A stretch of DNA of 64,000 nucleotides from Symbiodinium natans (lineage: Eukaryota > Sar > Dinophyceae > Suessiales > Symbiodiniaceae): positions 1 to 64,000 of the forward strand of contig CAJNDS010002637.1 in NCBI GenBank assembly GCA_905221605.1, given 5' to 3'. Positions 51,780 to 63,310 of the stretch are shown piece by piece. Position 1 is the first letter of the stretch, and the number at the start of each line of letters is the position of its first letter. Position numbers and translations under genes: made by a program. A model generated the notes under the pieces. It saw only the letters and a program-made list of their open reading frames with translations. It made no database searches and was not told where the DNA came from.

Positions 51780-53324
51780 ATGCCAAGGGGCAAGGACTCC
51801 AAGGACTCCAAGGACTCGGCCCAAGCTGAGATCGAAGTCTTTTCCAAGTCTCTCAACGCGTGGGTACCTGCCAAGGTCTGGCTCTTTGCTTCGGCTGGGA
51901 AGATCACGGTGACCTACACAATCAATGGCCGGAGATGTCGAAAGCACCTGGACCCCTGGACCCAGCAGATTCGGTCACTTGGGGAGCTGCAGGAGATGGA
52001 TCCAGACAGCAACCTGGCAGAAATGGAGGAAATGGATTTTGTGGGCGACACGCTGCCAAGCTGGGAGGTTGACGAGGAAGCTGATCCAGAATTTAGCTTT
52101 ACTCACCTCTTCGATGCCCTCTTCTGCGAGATGCCGATGAATGCGACTTTGAAAAGCGCCATGAACGCCGCGGCCCAGAAGCAGGAGATCTATTGCAATA
52201 CATTGCAGCACGAGGCATCCAGAAACTTTGCTTTGAGCAAAGTTTCCGAGGCTGAGGCAAGCTTCGCAGAGTTCGACGAGCTTTTCGAGGACTTCGAAGA
52301 CGCCGACTTCCAGAAGTCGATTCGAAACTCTCTCCGCTTGTCCTTACATATGGAGGCCCCAAAGCTTCGGCTTTGGAAGGGCAGGCCCATGGCGATGGAC
52401 GTGGTCCAAGGCCGCGAATCTCCCAACTGTGGGCTTCTTGTAGCCATGGCTGCCATTGCTGACCATCATGATGGCTACCTAGTACGTCAGTTGTTCCCAC
52501 AATTCCAGGACTCGGACTCTGACAGGTCTGACAGCAATGGCGATCCTACCTTGAACTCATCTGGCTGCTACGTCGTCTCCCTTTTCCTCCACACCAAGAA
52601 TTCTAATTTGGAGAAGTTCAAGAAGCACCACCCGAGCTTGAAAAGTGGTCAGGACAGGGTCATCCTAGACACCACGTCAAGGTCAGAGACGCTGACCAGG
52701 GGCTCGTGGCGCAGCATCGTGATCGATGACAAACTTCCCATGGACAGTATGGGGCGCCTGGAAAACTGCCAGTTTACCACAAACAATGTGTGGCCATGCC
52801 TTCTGGAGAAGGCCTTCGCAAAGGCTTGTGGCAGCTACTCGCAGACGTCCTACGTCAGGCTGGCGGATGCTTTGGTGATGCTGACGGGCCAGAGCACTTT
52901 CCAAATTGACCTCACCGAGTTGTTCCAGAAGGAGAAGCGCCAGCTTTGGAAGGACCTTGGAGAGTACCAGAAGTCCGGGATTCTCATGACGGCAGCCATC
53001 TACGACCTTGCGCCTTTCTTCGACACTGGCTCACGCGGCTCGACAACTGGAAACGGCTTGCAGCGGAACCATGCATACACTATCTTGGAGACAATGTCCA
53101 TTATCTTGGACCTGACCGGGGAAGTGCTCTCGCTAGTGAAACTCCGCGATCCCCATGGCCGGACCACGTACACGGGGTCCTGGTGTCCCCGCTGGCCACG
53201 CTGGCCAGCTAGTCTCCGGCAGAAGATTCATGGAAACGACCGAGGCGTTTTTTGCATGACGTGGCAGGATTTCCTGGCCACTTTCCATGAAGTCAACATT
53301 TGCAAGGTGGGAGACCGATGCTAA
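51780..53324 (+). CDS. Calpain-like cysteine protease with Asp in the Asn position
   Basis: 514 aa from ATG at 51780. N-terminal 60 residues form a small beta-rich domain (VFSKSLNAWVPAKVW ... ITVTYTINGRRCRKHLDP). Then come acidic linkers, and a calpain catalytic domain from about residue 195 to 512. Oxyanion Gln210 and nucleophile Cys217 lie in QGRESPNCGLL; the Trp normally next to Cys is Gly. His431 is in RNHAYTILE. The third residue is Asp457 in LRDPHGRTTYTGSW, where calpains have N-P-W-G. The end FCMTWQDFLATFHEVNICKV matches the calpain domain end. His to Asp is 26 residues, close to the usual 24; Cys to His is about 50 longer than usual. Activity is possible but uncertain. The stop may be an artefact if GTGGGAG after NICK is a splice donor. 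EF-hands are absent. Confidence 0.8.
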   Translation: MPRGKDSKDSKDSAQAEIEVFSKSLNAWVPAKVWLFASAGKITVTYTINGRRCRKHLDPWTQQIRSLGELQEMDPDSNLAEMEEMDFVGDTLPSWEVDEEADPEFSFTHLFDALFCEMPMNATLKSAMNAAAQKQEIYCNTLQHEASRNFALSKVSEAEASFAEFDELFEDFEDADFQKSIRNSLRLSLHMEAPKLRLWKGRPMAMDVVQGRESPNCGLLVAMAAIADHHDGYLVRQLFPQFQDSDSDRSDSNGDPTLNSSGCYVVSLFLHTKNSNLEKFKKHHPSLKSGQDRVILDTTSRSETLTRGSWRSIVIDDKLPMDSMGRLENCQFTTNNVWPCLLEKAFAKACGSYSQTSYVRLADALVMLTGQSTFQIDLTELFQKEKRQLWKDLGEYQKSGILMTAAIYDLAPFFDTGSRGSTTGNGLQRNHAYTILETMSIILDLTGEVLSLVKLRDPHGRTTYTGSWCPRWPRWPASLRQKIHGNDRGVFCMTWQDFLATFHEVNICKVGDRC

Positions 53325-54007
53325 CTGTGCTTGAATTCAATGCTTTCAGAACTGTTTTGCGGGCTTGGCCTGCCGACTTCTCTCCGCTCACAAGCTCACA
53401 AGGCTTCTAGGCGGCTAAAGCACAAAGTGCAGCCGTGAACGCTTGCTTGGATCTGCTTGGCCGTGTGCTTCGCACACCTCTTTGGCCTTGGAATTCGGAA
53501 AAGATGCTGGGTTGCTCCGACGTCCACGCTTCAGCTTTTCAGCTTCTGCGATCGTCTAGGTTTGTTGCGCACGGATTAAGACCGGGCTCCAGGTTCGAGC
53601 GCGACAGGCTCCGGGAGGCGCGCGTTCTTCTTGTTCACCCTTTTGTTTTCCCGTCGCTGAGTTTTCACATCACATCACAACATCCCTCTGATCATCCGAT
53701 CTGTAGCCGCAGCTGAGGTGAGCAGCCGGAGGAAGCCTGGCATGGCTGGACACTGCAGTCCACGTGGGCAGCCAAGCTTCTTGCATGTCCAGCAATGGCA
53801 CCTTAAGGCCTGTGTGGCTTGGGTCAAGCTTTATGAACTTTGGTGAAGTTTGTGTTGTGAAGTTTGTGTGGTGAAGTTTGTGTGGTGAAGTTTGTGTGGT
53901 GAAGAGTGGTGAAAAGAGTGCCCAGGCCGGGCGGGCGTTTCTTTCACCACCACGCGGCATCGGGGACCAGCCTGTGGGAGCCGGTCTCGGAGCCAAAGCA
54001 AGTCAAC
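53325..54007. other. Spacer between the calpain and WW/ankyrin genes
   Basis: Contains a short 9-12-bp repeat GTTTGTGTGGTGAA (53848-53905, about 4 copies). No exon recognised. Confidence 0.4.
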
Positions 54008-54111
54008 CGCGCTTGTGCTGCGCGCTTGTGCTGCGCGCTTGTGCTGCGCGCTTGTGCTGCGCGCTTGTGCTGCGCGCTTGTGCTGCGCGCTTGTGCTGCG
54101 CGCTTGTGCTG
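54008..54111. repeat. 13-bp tandem repeat, 8 copies
   Basis: CGCGCTTGTGCTG repeated eight times without visible error. Because 13 is not a multiple of 3, one reading passes through all three frames. It lies just before the WW-domain exon. Confidence 0.95.
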
Positions 54112-55590
54112 AGCGCGTTTACTGAGGAGACGCCTCCAGAGCTGGTACCTGTTCTTGGGGAGTGGCGCGAGGTAGGGGGAGTGAATCGGGGTGAACATAT
54201 GCGGACATCCAACTTGGCTGGCTTGACTTCGTCGCAGGTGGGAGATCCAGGGGCCATGTATTGGTACAACGACAAGCTCGGGACAAGCTGCTGGAAGGAC
54301 CCACGGAACTGCTTCAGCATCCATGAGGCCCTTGTTTCAGGGACAGCCCAGGACAGCTTTAGTTTGGAGATGTTTCGAGTTTCCAGGCTGCCCTAGATGG
54401 GAACATGGCCTATCTGCGGCTGTATGCCATGGCAAAGGGCTTTGTCGATGCTGTGAACCTCAAGGCATCCTACCAGATTGACCTAGATTAATTATGCTGC
54501 TACCTCTTGATTGGGTTTCATGCAGAGCTTTCATTTCTCTCGCTCTCGCTCTCGCTCTCGCTCTCGGCGTTCGTCTCCGTGCCTGGCTGTTTTTTACCAG
54601 GGCCGGTCCGCCCTCCACAACGCAGCGGCGGTGCACGGCTCAGCACGCAGGGGTGGACTTGAGAGCGCGAGGAGAGATATGAGTGACATCGGGTGACTCG
54701 CGATTTGTTGTATTGCTTTGCGAGTCTGACTTGAAGGCCGGACAGACCGAGGCCAGGTGTGTCAGTGTGTATTTGCAGTGTATTTGCGAGGTTTTTCTTG
54801 ATCTGTCTGTGGGTTCTGGGCAGGTTGTCGCCCATCTTCTTCACGAGAAGGCTCGAAGTTCTCCTGGCCCGGGCGATGCACATCAGTGTTCCCACAGTGT
54901 TCCCACAGTGTTCCCACAGTGTTCCCACAGTGTTCCCACAGTGTTCCCACAGTGTTCCCACAGTGTTCCCACAGTGTTCCCACAGATGTTTGCACAGAGT
55001 TCTCACAGAGTTCTCACAGAGTTCTGCCGGAGGCGGATGTGAGCTTGCCGGACCAGGGCCTCTCCACACCGTTACACTGGGCCTGTCGATATGGCCATGA
55101 AACAGCCGTGCAGCTGCTCCTGCAGGCTGCTCCAAAAACACTGCTTTCTCAACACTGCTTTCAACACTGCTTTCTGCTCCGTGTTGACGGGGTCACGAGC
55201 CCTTTGCATGCCCACTGCAGCGCACGCAGGCCGGTGCAAATGTGGATGGTGGCAACATGTCTGGGACCAAGAACCTGTACTTGATGGTCTGTATGGCCGT
55301 TCGCATCCTTTCGTGCCGAGGCTGGGCGATACGCCTCTGCACGAGGCTGCTGGATTGGGTCAGGCAAGGCCTTGCCCTCACAATTCAGCACAAGAAGATT
55401 TCTGTGGTCAACTACACCTGCCAGATCACAATTCTGCCTACGCTGATGGCCGCCAATGCCAATCCATTGGCCCGAAATGCAGAGTAGGGGGCTTGAGAGT
55501 GTGCTTTTCAGAGCTGGCAGCTCTGAGATGTTCTGAGTCATGAGCCTTGTTGCGCAGCCCAAGTCCTGCTCAAGGCAGCGCACTGCAGCA
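54112..55590 (+). CDS. WW-domain and ankyrin-repeat protein, multi-exon
   Basis: A WW domain is split by a short intron: TPPELVPVLGEWRE joins VGDPGAMYWYNDKLGTSCWK at a GT-AG intron 54172-54237 (66 nt), giving both Trp residues and the W-x-x-P-R end (CWKDPR). Ankyrin pieces follow: ALDGNMAYLRLYAMAKGFV (near 54390), LSTPLHWACRYGHETAVQLL (near 55054-55115), AGANVDGGNMSG after an acceptor near 55229, LGDTPLHEAAGLG (near 55325), and VLLKAAH near 55570. WW binds proline-rich ligands and ankyrin repeats bind proteins, so an adaptor role is likely. Start codon and several junctions are unresolved. The 11-bp array lies in the intron before the second ankyrin exon. Confidence 0.6.
54172..54237 (+). other. 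Short intron in the WW domain
   Basis: Donor GAG|GTAGGG and acceptor GTCGCAG|GTGGGA. Removing 66 nt restores the WW domain in frame. Donor and downstream exon share GTRGGR, a repeat at both ends as often seen in dinoflagellate introns. Confidence 0.65.
54537..54567. repeat. (CTCTCG)n microsatellite
   Basis: Four to five CTCTCG units inside an intron of the WW/ankyrin gene. Confidence 0.85.
54887..54985 (+). repeat. 11-bp tandem repeat of a splice-acceptor-like word, 9 copies
   Basis: TGTTCCCACAG repeated nine times exactly, then two degenerate units (GAGTTCTCACA). Each unit ends in a pyrimidine-CACAG that could act as a 3' splice site. The ankyrin exon begins about 40 bp later. Confidence 0.95.
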
Positions 55591-57990
55591 GAGGTGGCGG
55601 GTGTTCGCGGCTGGGCTGAGGCACGAAGCTCTGCGAACTTGCATGGACTCTACTGACTTAAACCTGCAGGCTCGCATTCTGCCTGGAGGCTTAGCAGATG
55701 CTTAGCAGCGCCCAGTGTGCCGAAAAGATGCCGACTATGCATGTGCACACAGTGCCAAGGTTGATGGAGTACGAGCAGACTTGGGCCGATCCAGACGACC
55801 CTGTCGAGGCCGGATCAAGGCAAATATCCATTAGATCATTAGATCCAGCGCGGCCTACGTGTCCTCGTACATAGCTCAGGACTGCCAGCGGATCGGGTGC
55901 GATGCTCAATACACTCGACGATTAACAAGCAGGCTTGTGCAGCCTCCCTTGCTGTTCCAGGCGTGTTGCTGGTCTTGGTGGTGGCCTGGCGTGCCTGCCA
56001 CAAGTTAGGCAAGAGATGGCAAGAGGCTTTTTGCCAGCTTTCGGTGCCAGTTGGCCAGCTGTCTTGTGTTGCTATGTGTTACTATGCTATCAAGGAGAGA
56101 CGTCCATTTTTGGTCTGATTGCTGGTTTGTGGCTCCGCGTTTTGAGGGCTAGGCGGGCAATCGGTTCTCACAATGCCGCTTGTCCGACGCCAAGCTGTTG
56201 AGCCCAGGTGAATTCAGTTTTGAGTTTATGTTCAGAGCGGACACTGGCAAGCTGGCAAGGGACGACGTGGAATCATGCAGACCGCCGCAGGTTGGCATAC
56301 GACGTCGTGAGACACAAGACGAAGGGGCACGGCATTCACTTCGGTGGAGGACAGCTGCAAAGAAGTCCCTTCTGACACATGTTAAAGTTAAAGAGTTAAG
56401 AAGTTGAAGTTTTCAATTTTCTCAGAGAGTTTCGACAGGATAGTCATCATTTCGTGGGGCTCCTGGAGCTTCACAGAACGACACGTTTCACGATTTGACT
56501 TCTAGAAAGCGCTTCGTGAATGTCGGAATGTCGTTTGCGAAGCTCTGAGGATTTGTACTGGCCTGTTGGCTGCGAGCTGCTTCCTCCTGGGATCGCTCGT
56601 GGGGTCCCTCGGAGAACCGCATTCTCGAGATGAGTCCCAATGGACACCACAATTGCTGGACTTCACGACGCTCTGCCATTTTTCGTGCATATGAATCGTG
56701 TAGCTAGTGTTGGACGATGGGCGATTGCGACGGTGCAAGATGGAAACGCTGCAAGCACCGAGGAATTTTCTTGGCATTCTCGTGCTGCACCTCAACCGCA
56801 TTGCTGCGTTATGCTGCGTTGCAGTGCGCAGTGACAGTGTTTCTTGGTAGAAACCCAGGTTCACCGGCATGGCGGGCGCTGGATGTGTAACTTTAAAGCT
56901 CACGACATCAGAGGACAGGCCCGCAACAGTTCGTCTGTTAGCGGGGTCACGGACACAACATCTCTTTGTCGCGCGACCTTTCGCCTGAGTACGGGCCCTG
57001 AAGCCCGGGAGCCCTCTGAGGAAGCGCAAGTTGAGGGTCAGCAACACCGTGTGTGGGCAAGACTGCCCTTCTGTGCCTTGGGAAAGCGTTAAGAGAATTT
57101 TAAGGCATTCGTATCGCTCTTGGTCCTGCCTGGGGTGGCAGGCCACTTTCTTTCCAGGTTTCTTTGCAGCTTTGCAGCCTCCCAAAAATCGGTTCTATGA
57201 GAACCTTCCGTGTCATTCCTTTTGCTTGTGTTTTTCGCAAGGCGCGATAAAGATGGGTGCCTTGCCACCTGCATTTCAGAGCTATTCGGTACACGCAGAC
57301 GGCCGCTTTGACCCTTTGCTGGAGCTATGCCAGTGCCTTTGGTTCGGTGCAGCTGTTCGGTGCAGCTTGTGGCAATGTTGCAAAGGAGTGGCATGCGCCT
57401 GCCATCATCCAGCAAAAGGATGAACATCATGGAGTGTGTGTGTGTGTGTGTGTGTGCCTTTTTCCAGACCCTGCAGAGTTTGAGTGGCGATTGTGCTGCA
57501 TTTTGATGGAGGAGCCCGGCCACATCACACGCCCTTGCCAGGAAACTGTGCACTGCCCATGTTGTCTTACAGAGTCTTGGCCTGTTAGAAGTAGCTCGTA
57601 ACGTAGCTTTTTGTGGGCTTTTGTCTGGCGCGTTTACGATGCTTCCTTCAATCGTTCCAAGGAGTTTGAAGGCCCAAATATCGTGGCTACTCTGCACTGG
57701 ATGGGTATGTTTCTTCAGTGCTTCTGACTTTCTCTCCAGATGTTTGGGCTTGTTTGATGAGATGCTTTGAGCGGAGATGGGGTCTCAGGTGGCAGTGCTA
57801 CCGTGCTCGACCCAGAACAGGCCAAGATGTGGACAAGTCAAAGGAATTGTTTTGACCCAGGTGTGGCCACTTCTTCTGTGAGCCGTGCGCTGCAGCCTGG
57901 GGGGCATCGAATTCCAGCCAAGCGTGGGGGACTTGTGACTCGTGGTGAGGTATTGGTCTCAAGGTGTGTCGTTTCCTTGCCCTGGACTCT
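55591..57990. other. No gene identified
   Basis: Possible isolated exons: LSPGEFSFEFMFRADTGKLA (near 56205) ending at CCGCAG|GTTGGC, and WRVYDASFNRSKEFEGPNIV (near 57627) ending before GTATGT. No family recognised. A (GT)n tract lies at 57436-57458. Confidence 0.3.
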
Positions 57991-58063
57991 TAGGAGCAAG
58001 TGTCCATTGTGCCGCTTTCCCTTCGACAGCGAAGCCGAAGCTGCAGCCAAGATGGAGCCCTGA
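57990..58063 (+). CDS. Possible last exon of a RING-finger protein
   Basis: After CTCTTAG the frame reads SKCPLCRFPFDSEAEAAAKM and ends at TGA (58063). CPLCR-x-PF is the usual end of a RING domain (E3 ubiquitin ligase). The N-terminal half of the RING (CxxC, then H) was not found upstream, so this rests on one motif. Confidence 0.3.
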
Positions 58064-61000
58064 GAGATGCCGGTGAGCTGCCTTGTCACTTCGAGGGCAG
58101 GAGGAGATGGCGCTTTATACTAGTTATACTGGGTGCCTGACAGCGACCACATTGCAGCCTTGGCGCGTTGTGAGCTCATGAGATCGACAGCAGTCCTGCA
58201 ACTTTGGAAGAGCAACAAATTAGTGACTGAATTAGTCATAGTAAGTCAAGGCTGCAGGGGTTCGAGCCCTCACAGGGTGCAGGTCGATTGAGAAGCAGGC
58301 ACTCGGCACTCTTCGCAGCCGGATATCTGCGCGAGACTACGCTAGACGCAAATTCCGCCCAAGTGTGCGGTTTGCAAGGCCAAAGCCAGCCATGTTGCAG
58401 CGAAGTGATGTGGGCCAGGGCCGATTCCTCTAGGAATGCAAGAGCGCAGCTGCGACAGGCAGGCTTAATTATGCGAGCACTCGAAGCGTCGGCGAACGAC
58501 GCTCTTACAGACATTGACAGATGATTATTTGAACAGCATTGTAACAGCATCCTTTGTGATGTTGATCCCATTTCGCTGCCACCAGGGACATTACGCGCAG
58601 AGGCCTTAAGTCGGGACATTTGTGCAAGCAACCTTGCGAAGCTAATGTCAGCTCGATGATTTGTCCCCTCCTGTGCTTTGTAGATGGACGCGCTCAATGT
58701 TGTATGGCGGCGAGGGTGCCACGCATGTGCCCGAAATTCAAAAGGCCCCTGCATTGCATTGCAACAGATTGCAAGAGCAATGCGGGGCATCTGGTGCGCT
58801 GCCACTTTTGGCGTCGTGTGCCACTTTTGAACGGCTCTGTGCTTTTGTGCAGAGTGCCGTTATTTTGTGTCGCCTTGCCGAACCATGACAGGCGTTACGT
58901 TAATTCTGTGCAGCAATTCTGTGCAGCGCCAGGATTCCAAGCAATGCGCTTTCTCTGTGGTGGCTTTGTTTTGTTGTTCCGACGGCGCAATGCTGAGCCG
59001 AAATCTGGCTCCAGCTGCTTAGGCTGTGCTTTGCCCAAGGCCAAGACCCCATTCAATCGTGTGGTTGCCATCAGGCGAAGCCTGTATTGTCGCAGAGCGA
59101 TAGATTATGCACGCGAAAATGCTCCAGTGTGGGGACCTTCAGCTCTGGCAGATGGTTAGCGAGCATCTCGTCCTTCTCAGCCACAGCCAGGAGCCAGTGT
59201 CCCCTGCGCTCAAAGTGGTTCGTCACATGCTTGGGCATTTGCTTGTGCTTCTAGGCGTGAGGTCACAACGTGTCACGAGTCATTTGCAGAGTGAAGCTCC
59301 AAGAAAGCGGAGTTGTTTCAGCAGGTTTTGGGGAGGCCTGCTGAGGTGCTGCACGTCCTGTCCTGCGAGGGGTGCAGTGGCTGGCAAACCGGGTCCCCTC
59401 CTGATTTCTGCAGAGATGCCTCCATTACCATGTGTCTACAAGCTATGCCAGCTATGCCAGCCATGCCAGCTATGCGAGCCGTTCCCCTCTTTCAAGGTGC
59501 TGGGAGAACGACCGGCGAATCTGGGATACAGGGGAGAAAGTCAATGCCCCAGATTCCCTGCGGTGTAGGTCTGTTAGGTTCTTGTTGTTATCGCCTTCTC
59601 GCTCTGACTCATGGCAAGCGGTGTGGAGGCCCTTGGCCTGGCGATGTGGATGAAGATGAGGCTTTGTATTTGCGACCTCTTTTTTGCTGGATCGGCTGCC
59701 CATGCGTCAGCTGCTTTGAAAGGACTCAGAGACAGAGTCCGAAGATGAGATGTGCCGGGCTTTTTTCCTCGATGGCCGGCTTTCATTGTGTCTGACAGTG
59801 CTGTGCCCAGGAACACCTGGCAGTGGCCGGAGGAGCGGATGCGAGCCCCAGCCACGAACACAGGTGGATTCGTAGTTGCGGTGGTTGTTCCGCGTTTTGA
59901 GAGAGAGGAGGCTGAGATGAGGGAGGTTGAGAGGCGGGGGAGCAGCTCAGGCTCTCAACTGGCCCCGCGGGGGGCTTGGCGGTGTAAGAGGCGCTGCGTG
60001 AAAGGTGAGAAGCGACGGAGGAAATGGAAGCAATTTTGAAGCCATTGAAGTATATTGAAGTGCATATAAGTTCGTAACGTATGTCGCATAATGTGTATGA
60101 AAAAAGTGCATAGCGTGTTCTGCGACGTGTTAGTTGCAACGGGCTTGCAACTTGGAGCCGATGCACTGGTTTTCCTTGAGCCTGGGAGTTCATGTATAGA
60201 GATCCCGGCGAATCCCAGAAGATAGCGGCACAAGTTAACTCAAAGCGTGGGTCAGAAGTCCGGAAGCAAAGTCTTCCAAAGCGGGTTCCCTTTTTTCGTC
60301 ACCAACGCCTATCAGCTTGTTTGCGTCGATATCTGAACCATACATGTGCATTCTGTGCCTGCTTTGAAAGTTTCACTAGCCGCACCTTGGCAGATCAAGG
60401 GCCCCGAGGGCTTGGATCACGCCAAAGCAAAAGAAGCGCCGACCCGTTTGAGGGCAGGCAGAATATGTATGCAGAGGTATGCAGAGGTATGCAGAGTGCA
60501 GCGCAGAGTGCAGCAGGCCTTCTCGCAAGAAAGCCCGAGGCCAAAGAGGCCCAGGCAGCCCAAGCACGCAGAAATGTTATTTACACCCATAAATTATGCT
60601 GGGGCACCATGCCACGTGGCACGTGCTTGATGGCTTGACGGCTTACTGTAGCGGCTGCTGCTCAGGAGTTTAACGGACTGCAGATGTTGCAGTGAAATTC
60701 GACCGCTGAGGCACTCTCGTCACAGCTCGTTGCATGCTTTTTGTCAATTTTGTGGCTTGCTGACTCCATGCACCTGCAAGCAGTGAGCGGAGCAGCGCTT
60801 AGCCACCCCTCCTATGTGGCCTTAGAGCAACAGGATGGAGTAGAAACATGGATTGTCCTGCATTTCTGGATCATATTTCAGTAGGCAACACGGCAACACT
60901 TTGTTTCCGACACCCGTTTCGCTTCAACCTTCGAGCTCGGCCACTGGACTTCAGGCGATGCACTGCGCTCCACGCGCATGGCGCAATGACCTCTTCCTCA

Positions 61001-61787
61001 ACCTGCGAATGACTGTACCATCTGTACTGTAGTAGCTACTGCAACTGCTGTACTTCTGACGTGTACTTTTTGTTTGTGGCAACCGGGAGAAGCCGGGAGC
61101 GGGCGTGAGGCCCTTGGCATCCGGCATGTTGCGGCGTTGCGGCATGACTGTGGAGTTGAAGCGCAGTGTCGTCTGTACTCGGCTGGCAGCCCGATTCTCT
61201 TGCTTTGCGCTGGAAGCCTTAGACCTATTTTGGGGTCTGGCACCAGTTGGACCAGTTCAGGCAAGGTGCATGATTTTGTGCACATTGACATTGTGTGGCA
61301 CGGGCAGCTCAGAATGGGTTCAAGCCAGTCAACCCATGGCAACCCATGGACTTGTTCTATGTTCTGAGGGTGTTGAGGGTGGCGCACCTGCTCACCATGT
61401 GTTGCTTCGGCTCAGTCATCCGGGGCGGGGGTTCGGCCCGACTTATGGCTGGGGAGGTGCGGCACTGCAACTGCACCCCCCACTCCCCCACCGGCATTTA
61501 GCGAATTTAGCGTCTGCCCGAAGGCCATGCTCCTCTTCCGGCTATCGGTGCGAACCTTAAATATGAGGTCCCTTCCCACAGCCAGCAGATTCATCAGCGC
61601 TGCTTGCACACTTGCGATTCAAGGTTGGTAAGGTTTTGTCGATCGCCCCTCCCCTCAACCAAGGCAAAACAGGCAAACCCTAGACCCACCTCCCCGAAGA
61701 TGAGCAGTGGCAGTGGCAAGCCCCAACCTCCACAAAGCACACCCGATGGCTTGAGGTTGCTGCCCAGCTGTATATTTCGGTCGCCCA
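58064..61787. other. No gene identified
   Basis: Scattered frames such as AEVLHVLSCEGCSGWQTGSP (near 59336) look exon-like but match nothing known. A short GCTATGCCA repeat lies at 59445-59475. No other repeats. Confidence 0.3.
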
Positions 61788-63310
61788 GTTTGACCAGCTA
61801 GGCGCTGTGAGTCAGAAATGCCAGAGAATGCCAAATCAATGCAATCAATGTGGGGACAGCAGGCCAGCACGCGAATGCGGCCTTGGGAACAAACCTTCAC
61901 TCGAATGCGGCCTTGGGAACAGCGAATGCGGCCTTGGGAGCGGGACTTCACGCGAGTGCGGCCTTGGGTGGAATGGAAGAGCCGTGGCCCTGGCATCTTC
62001 TCAGCAGCATACACTGTCGCTATATATCATGTACTTGACATTCATTGTAAACACAGTCCAGGTCCCAAGTGCCACGCTCGCCTTCCTATGGCTTGAGCAC
62101 AAGCGTGTCAGGTGGAGGCCTGCTGGAGCTGGGCTCATGCGCAGTCTCAGGCACAGAAGCGCTCATCTGATTGAAGGCTATGCTGGTGGCCACAATGCAT
62201 CGCCTTCGGCAAAGATAGATGCTGGAGTTGGAGGTGGCGTAGGCGACTGTAGCAACATGAATGCGCGTTTCCTGTCCTGGTATGATAAACATTGGACATA
62301 TTTGCAATTGCATCCCTAGCCTATCAGCCAATTCATGGGAACTCCACGCATCCCTGTTGGTCTGCCGGAGGCGGCCTTGTGACTGGCCAAGATGCGACAA
62401 ATCTGGCAGGCCTTGCATTAGTTTCGTAGCTTCGTCTGCTCGGTTGGAGTTTGACCAGCTAGGCTCTGTGAGTCAGGAATGCCAGAGAATGTGAGATCAA
62501 TGCGATTAATGTGGGGACAGCAGGCCAACTTCACGCGAATGTGGGCTTGGGTGGACTGGAAGAGCCTTGGCCCTGGCACCACCCCACTGCCATCTGGCAT
62601 CTTCTCAGCAGCATCATACACTTTCGTTACATATCATGCACTGGGCATTCATTGTGAAAACGGTCGAGGTCCCAGTTGCCAATCTCGCCCTCAGCGAACA
62701 TAGATGCTGGAGTTGGAGGTGGCGTAGGCGACTGTAGCAACATGAATGCGCGTTTCTTGTCCTGGTGTGATAAACATTGGACATATTTGCAATTCCACCC
62801 CTAGCCTATCAGCCAATTCATTGGAACTCCACGCATCCCTGTTGGTCTGCCGGGTTTTGCAGTGGTGGCAAGTGGCGGCTCTCCGTACGTGAGGCGGCCT
62901 TGTGACTGGCCAAGATGCGACAAATCTGGCAGGCCTTGCACTGGGTTCGTAGCTTCTGCTTCGTCTGTCTGTGAGTCAGGAATGTCAGAGAGAATGTGAG
63001 ATCAATGCGATGAATGTGGGGACAGCAGGCCAACTTCACGCGAATGTGGGCTTGGGTGGACCGGAAGAGCCTTGGCCCTGGCACCACCCCACTGCCATCT
63101 GGCATCTTCTCAGCAGTATCATACACTTTCGTTACATATCATGCACTTGGCATTCATTGCGAAAACGGTCGAGGTCCCAGTTGCCAATCTCGCCCTCAGC
63201 GAACATAGATGCTGGAGTTGGAGGTGGCGTAGGCGACTGTAGCAACATGAATGGGCGTTTCCTGTCTTGGTACGATAAACATTTGACAAATTTACAATTG
63301 CCCAACCCCA
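61788..63310. repeat. Three-copy tandem repeat, unit about 350-660 bp
   Basis: Copies begin near 61788, 62448 and 62965. Shared blocks: GAGTCAGGAATGCCAGAGAA, AATGTGGGGACAGCAGGCCA, GGCATCTTCTCAGCAGCAT and GGAGTTGGAGGTGGCGTAGG. The first copy is longer because CGAATGCGGCCTTGGGA is amplified about four times (61870-61970); copies 2 and 3 have it once, as CGAATGTGGGCTTGGG. No protein is supported. Confidence 0.85.

Noticed and set aside
53324-53325. Fusion of the calpain and WW/ankyrin genes through the shared GTGGGAGA word
   Set aside because: The WW domain has its own upstream exon half (GEWRE), and no splice from the calpain end restores it.
58620-59159. 179-aa plus-strand ORF
   Set aside because: Cys/Arg-rich composition without domain order; typical of non-coding GC-rich DNA.
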